Shown: piece after piece, positions 60,388-64,000 of the stretch
Numbering within the stretch: the stretch's first letter is position 1
How the letters are laid out: each line of letters begins with the position of its first letter
From: Chitinophagales bacterium
Lineage (GTDB): Bacteria; Bacteroidota; Bacteroidia; Chitinophagales; Chitinophagaceae
Assembly (NCBI GenBank): GCA_017303395.1
Contig: JAFLBN010000004.1
Coordinates: 1 to 64,000 of the forward strand
Length of the DNA: 64,000 nt
Direction: 5' to 3'
Made by a program: the position numbers and the translations under genes
The notes under the pieces: model-generated
Told to the model about the DNA's origin: nothing
What the model saw: the letters and a program-made list of their open reading frames with translations, nothing else
Database searches by the model: none

Positions 60388-60839
60388 TTCATCTCCAAAC
60401 TCACATTCACCCATTCAGGGTCGAATTTTGCATTGTATTTTTTGTAGAAGTTGATGGCGGGTTCGTTCCAGTCGAGCACCTGCCAGAGCATACCGCTGAA
60501 GTTTTTTTCTTTGGCTATTTCAATCAGTCTGTCCATCAGCTTGCCACCAATGCCTTTACCACGCCATTCTTCTGTTACCAGTATATCTTCCAGATACATG
60601 CGCTGCCCTTTCCATGTGCTGTAGCGGATGTAGTAGAGCGCAAAGCCTACCACCACACCATCTGCCTCTGCAACTATTGCCCACCAAACAGGCTTATCGC
60701 CAAAGCCGCTTGCTTTGAAATGCTCCATGCTTACGGTTACTTCCTGTGGTGCACGCTCATATACGGCCAGTTCGTTTACCAGCTCCATCATACGTTCGCA
60801 GTCGTTTATTGTTGCCTCTCTGATTAGTACATTGTTCAT
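60384..60839 (-). CDS. GNAT family N-acetyltransferase (diamine acetyltransferase-like)
   Basis: A 151-residue acetyltransferase that uses acetyl-CoA. The N-terminal IREATINDCERMMELVNELAVYERAP, the central strand FALYYIRYSTWKGQRMYLEDILV, the acetyl-CoA loop EEWRGKGIGGKLM (about 90-102) and WNEPAINFYKKY are arranged as in spermidine/spermine-type GNATs. The acceptor could be an amine or amino acid. I choose the ATG at 60839; a longer frame adds 15 unusual residues. Convergent with the small membrane gene. Confidence 0.9.
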   Translation of the reverse strand: MNNVLIREATINDCERMMELVNELAVYERAPQEVTVSMEHFKASGFGDKPVWWAIVAEADGVVVGFALYYIRYSTWKGQRMYLEDILVTEEWRGKGIGGKLMDRLIEIAKEKNFSGMLWQVLDWNEPAINFYKKYNAKFDPEWVNVSLEMN

Positions 60840-60993
60840 TTTAGCAAATGATTGTGACAGATAACACAATATGCCCGCGGGCACTGCGTTATCGGCTGTA
60901 AAGATGGTAAACTTGCGTTAAATACATAGCTATTGCAAGGATAGAAATGTAATTTTAAACTTAATTAGTACAACAAACCAAGAGGCATATACT

Positions 60994-62556
60994 ATGAGCA
61001 ACATACAAGGCGAAATACTGTGGGTGGATGATGAGATAGATTCGTTGAAATCGCAGATACTTTTTTTGAGGAATAAAGGATATGAAGTAACCCCGCTGAG
61101 CAACGGCCATGATGCGCTGGAATTTCTGAAAGAGAAGAGTGTAGATGTGGTATTGCTGGATGAAAGTATGCCGGGCATTACGGGACTTGAAACCCTTGCC
61201 AAGATAAAAGAAATGAACCCTAACCAGCCTGTGGTAATGGTTACCAAAAACGAGGCTGAAAATATAATGGAGGAAGCCATCGGTGGACAGATAAGTGACT
61301 ATCTCATCAAGCCGGTGAACCCGAATCAGGTATTGCTATCGCTGAAAAAGATAATGGATACTAAGCGACTGGTGAGCGAAAAGACCACCGTTGCTTATCA
61401 GCAGGATTTCCGCAATCTGTTTATGGCATTAAGCTCTAACCCCAACCACGAGGAATGGAAAGAGCTGTACAAAAAACTGATATACTGGGAGCTGGAAATG
61501 GCACGCAGCGAAAGCCCTGAAATGATGGAGGTGTTGCAATCTCAAAAATCAGAAGCCAATACAGAGTTCTTCAAATTCATATCGAAGAACTATAGCAAAT
61601 GGATAAAAGACAAAACCGGCGAAGCACCATTGCTATCGCATGAAATGTTTAAACGCAAAGTGGCTCCGCATCTGGAACAGGGTAAGCCAACTTTCCTTGT
61701 AGTGATAGATAACCTGCGCTACGACCAGTGGAAAGTACTACAACCCATCATTACCGAAACATTCAGGATGGTAGATGAAGACATGTTCTACAGCATATTG
61801 CCAACAGCAACACAGTATGCGCGTAATGCGCTGTTTGCAGGTATGTTGCCGATGGATATAGAAACGAAGTACCCTAACGAGTGGAAGAATGACGATGAGG
61901 AAGGTGGCAAGAACCTGCATGAAGAACTCTTCCTGCGCGGGCAGCTGAAGCAGCTGAAACTGGATGGATTGAAAACACAATACATCAAGATTACCAACAA
62001 CGACCACGGTAAAGATCTGGAAGACAACATACACAACTACCTGAACAATGACCTGACGGTAATAGTGTACAACTTCGTAGATATGCTGTCTCACGCACGT
62101 ACAGAAATGGAAGTGCTGAAGGAGCTGGCAGGCGATGAAGTATCTTATCGTTCGCTGACGGTGAGCTGGTTTGAACACTCTCCACTATACCGTGCATTGA
62201 AGAAGATAGCTGATAAGAACATACAGGTAATGGTGACTACCGACCACGGCACACAACGCGTGAAAACGCCGAGCAAATGCGTAGGCGACAGGCAGACAAC
62301 TACAAACCTGCGTTATAAACACGGTAAGAACCTGCAATACGAAAACCGAGATGTGCTGGCATTCCGCGACCCGAAAGAGGCGGGACTGCCACGGCCGAAT
62401 GTGAGCTCTACTTTCATATTTGCCAAGGAGGATGTTTTCCTGTGCTACCCCAACAACTACAACCACTACGTGAACTACTACCGCAATACCTTCCAACACG
62501 GTGGTATATCGCTGGAAGAGATGCTGGTGCCGGTAATCAGGCTAGTAAGTAAATAG
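60994..62556 (+). CDS. porX: PorX: response regulator with PglZ phosphodiesterase domain
   Basis: PorX links two-component signalling to type IX secretion. The 520-residue protein begins with a receiver domain: ILWVDDEID with acidic pocket D12/D13, phospho-acceptor D56 in VVLLDESMPG, T84 and K106. A helical linker follows (120-225), then a PglZ/alkaline-phosphatase-like domain with FLVVIDNLRYDQWK, ALFAGMLPMDIE, and TTDHGTQRVKTPSKCVGDRQTTT, whose acidic residues and His bind zinc for phosphodiesterase activity. It has no DNA-binding domain. It is the second T9SS gene in this region after porG, though on a separate transcript. Confidence 0.93.
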   Translation: MSNIQGEILWVDDEIDSLKSQILFLRNKGYEVTPLSNGHDALEFLKEKSVDVVLLDESMPGITGLETLAKIKEMNPNQPVVMVTKNEAENIMEEAIGGQISDYLIKPVNPNQVLLSLKKIMDTKRLVSEKTTVAYQQDFRNLFMALSSNPNHEEWKELYKKLIYWELEMARSESPEMMEVLQSQKSEANTEFFKFISKNYSKWIKDKTGEAPLLSHEMFKRKVAPHLEQGKPTFLVVIDNLRYDQWKVLQPIITETFRMVDEDMFYSILPTATQYARNALFAGMLPMDIETKYPNEWKNDDEEGGKNLHEELFLRGQLKQLKLDGLKTQYIKITNNDHGKDLEDNIHNYLNNDLTVIVYNFVDMLSHARTEMEVLKELAGDEVSYRSLTVSWFEHSPLYRALKKIADKNIQVMVTTDHGTQRVKTPSKCVGDRQTTTNLRYKHGKNLQYENRDVLAFRDPKEAGLPRPNVSSTFIFAKEDVFLCYPNNYNHYVNYYRNTFQHGGISLEEMLVPVIRLVSK

Positions 62557-62578
62557 ATTTTATTGAATTGATATAATT

Positions 62579-62607
62579 AAACCACGATTAGCTGTTAATC
62601 GTGGTTT
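62579..62607 (+). terminator. Terminator of porX
   Basis: AAACCACGATTA and TAATCGTGGTTT around GCTGT, followed by T residues. Confidence 0.92.
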
Positions 62608-62705
62608 TTTATTGGCTGCAGATATAGGCTTTTCACAAAAAATTATAGCTCCCGAACCTGCACCAGAGCATATAAATCTGTAAACTTGTAGAAAGCTTGG
62701 TATAT

Positions 62706-63698
62706 ATGACAGAACCTACATCTGAAGCTGTAACTACAAATCCGACAGAGTCTGTACAACACCTCATTTCGCAGATAGAAAAAGTAATACGCGGCAAGCG
62801 CCATCAGATAGAAATGGTGCTTACCTGCCTGATAGCAGGCGGCCATATACTGATGGAAGATAACCCCGGTACAGGTAAAACTGTACTTGCCCGAACATTG
62901 GCACAATGCATCAGTGGAGAGAAGGAAGGCGAACATGTAATCTTCAAGCGTATACAGTTTACACCGGACCTCTTGCCGATGGACCTGATAGGCACCTATA
63001 TCTTCGACGACAGAAACAAGGAATTCATATTTAAAAAAGGTCCGCTGTTTTGCAATGTATTGCTGGCAGACGAGATAAACCGTGCCTCGCCAAAAGTGCA
63101 GAGTGCGCTGCTTGAGGCTATGGCTGAGCACCAGATAACTGCAGGCGACAGCACCATCAAACTGGAGCGCATGTTCTTTACCATAGCCACACAAAACCCG
63201 ATAGAGATGGAAGGCACGTACCCACTGCCAGCAGCACAACTCGACAGGTTTTTCATGAAAATATACTTTGGCTATGTAGATGAACAAACAGAGCTGAACA
63301 TCTACCGCGAATATGTTTCTATTGCTGATAATCTGGTATCGCTGCAACAGGTGCTGAGCCTGAGTGATATACTGACACTGCAACAGGAAGCAGAGCGCGT
63401 GTTTGTACACGAAGAGATATTGAAAGCTGTGAGCAATCTGGTACGCGGTACACGCGAGCATCAGGATATTGCAGTAGGTGCATCTACACGTAGTGGCATT
63501 GCCTTCATTAAATGCCTGCGTGCATACGCGCTGCTACGCGGACGCAGCTTTGTGATAGAAGATGACGTGAAAGACATAGCTCGCAATGTGCTGGATCATC
63601 GTCTGGTGTATCGCAACAAAGACGGCAAACAGAAAGCACTTGACAGCATCATTAACAAAGAAGCAGAACGACTGGCGAAACTGAAACTATATGCATAA
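62706..63698 (+). CDS. MoxR-family AAA+ ATPase (second copy)
   Basis: A 330-residue AAA+ ATPase. Walker A is EDNPGTGKT, Walker B is VLLADEINRASPKVQSALLEAMAEHQIT, sensor 1 lies in FFTIATQNPIEMEGTYPLPAAQLDRFFM and sensor 2 in VGASTRSGIAFIKC. It is clearly a paralogue of the leftward copy near 32.6 kb but in a different context: the next gene overlaps its end by eight bases and starts a secreted protein. That tight overlap suggests the two function together. I use the ATG at 62706; a TTG nine bases upstream is not needed. Confidence 0.93.
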   Translation: MTEPTSEAVTTNPTESVQHLISQIEKVIRGKRHQIEMVLTCLIAGGHILMEDNPGTGKTVLARTLAQCISGEKEGEHVIFKRIQFTPDLLPMDLIGTYIFDDRNKEFIFKKGPLFCNVLLADEINRASPKVQSALLEAMAEHQITAGDSTIKLERMFFTIATQNPIEMEGTYPLPAAQLDRFFMKIYFGYVDEQTELNIYREYVSIADNLVSLQQVLSLSDILTLQQEAERVFVHEEILKAVSNLVRGTREHQDIAVGASTRSGIAFIKCLRAYALLRGRSFVIEDDVKDIARNVLDHRLVYRNKDGKQKALDSIINKEAERLAKLKLYA

Positions 63699-64000
63699 TA
63701 CCCGTCTTGCTGAAAAAGCCGGCAGGTTTGCATTTGTACTAAGCCTGTGGGCTTGTATGCTATTTTCTTTTGTGGCAGATGCACAACCTATGATGCATCG
63801 CAAAAACCCGACGCAGCGCTACGAGATAGATGCAAAGCGTATGGGTACGGATATGCTAAGCCCCGATGCATTGCCACGCAGCAGAGAGTTTAAACGAATA
63901 GACAGCAGCTACTATGTTGGCTGGTTGTATGAAGGCGCCTATAAACATGAGCATGCTGCAGATTATCTTGGTTATAAGAACGCAGCACAACCTTTGGAGA
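63691..64000 (+). CDS. Secreted protein, N-terminal part (cut by window end)
   Basis: The ATG at 63691 overlaps the MoxR stop by eight bases. About 103 residues are visible: a hydrophobic segment (FVLSLWACMLFSFV) ending DAQP as a signal peptide near residue 32, then a polar region (HRKNPTQRYEIDAKRMGTD, then DSSYYVGWLYEGAYK). The start of a helical, TPR-like section is possible. It continues beyond the window, so it is partial. Coupling to MoxR suggests a role in the same envelope process, which cannot be named. Confidence 0.75.
   Translation, partial: MHNTRLAEKAGRFAFVLSLWACMLFSFVADAQPMMHRKNPTQRYEIDAKRMGTDMLSPDALPRSREFKRIDSSYYVGWLYEGAYKHEHAADYLGYKNAAQPLE

Noticed and set aside
1..64000. Phage, insertion sequence, toxin-antitoxin or defence system
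   Set aside because: No transposase, integrase, phage structural, restriction or toxin-antitoxin gene was recognised. The helicase-nuclease stands alone and looks like a repair enzyme.

Overview
The window reads as ordinary chromosomal DNA of a Bacteroidota bacterium, most likely order Chitinophagales (Chitinophagaceae-like). The reasons are protein families largely confined to that phylum (DUF4290, DUF4293, DUF6089/PorG, the response regulator-PglZ protein PorX), type IX secretion (T9SS) sorting tails on several secreted proteins, TonB-linked outer-membrane proteins, and several promoters that fit the Bacteroidota pattern TTG-N17-21-TAnnTTTG. No rRNA, tRNA, CRISPR array, insertion sequence or prophage was seen. 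Genes are compactly packed on both strands and many convergent pairs share a bidirectional hairpin terminator. No defence or mobile system was found.

Layout. 1-5.2 kb: 3' part of glnS, a DinB-like protein, divergent ridA/tsaB, an ArsR-type regulator, then a leftward operon rpmH-rnpA-yidD-gamma carbonic anhydrase. 5.2-8.1 kb: leftward operon of a small membrane protein, a PstS-like lipoprotein and a periplasmic TPR protein. 8.3-9.3 kb: a Lys/Ala repeat protein and rplU-rpmA. 9.4-20 kb: rightward GH3-type enzyme, outer-membrane barrel receptor, DUF4197, DUF349, then a large UvrD-type helicase-nuclease. 20-26 kb: leftward OmpA/TSP3 protein, tatC-rpiB, and an ECF sigma factor with a membrane-anchored trypsin-like protease. 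26-34 kb: TerB-like protein, DUF4290-murA, then leftward outer-membrane protein, DUF4293, serS, MoxR ATPase and DUF4328.

34-43 kb: an Omp28-type T9SS cargo, a TPP riboswitch in front of a TonB-dependent receptor, a zinc peptidase with a persulfide dioxygenase-rhodanese, an outer-membrane barrel and aminopeptidase P. 43-51 kb: a GEVED T9SS cargo, a leftward set SUI1-transketolase C-half-LEA lipoprotein, a thioredoxin, DUF2306 and an SGNH hydrolase T9SS cargo. 51-64 kb: purL, small proteins, folB, a haem-site/beta-propeller lipoprotein, a D15-type barrel, nadK, porG, GNAT, porX and a second MoxR ATPase with the start of a secreted protein.

Common themes are envelope biogenesis and secretion (TatC, PorG, PorX, OmpA, receptors, three T9SS cargos plus one orphan tail), translation (glnS, serS, L21, L27, L34, SUI1, RNase P, TsaB) and core metabolism (purL, murA, nadK, folB, rpiB). 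The points most worth a second look are rnpA and yidD, both without a usual start codon in one operon; the sigma factor paired with an anti-sigma-like/protease fusion; the TPP-controlled receptor; a nested inverted repeat in the probable leader of the SUI1 gene; and MurA with Asp in place of the fosfomycin-target Cys.
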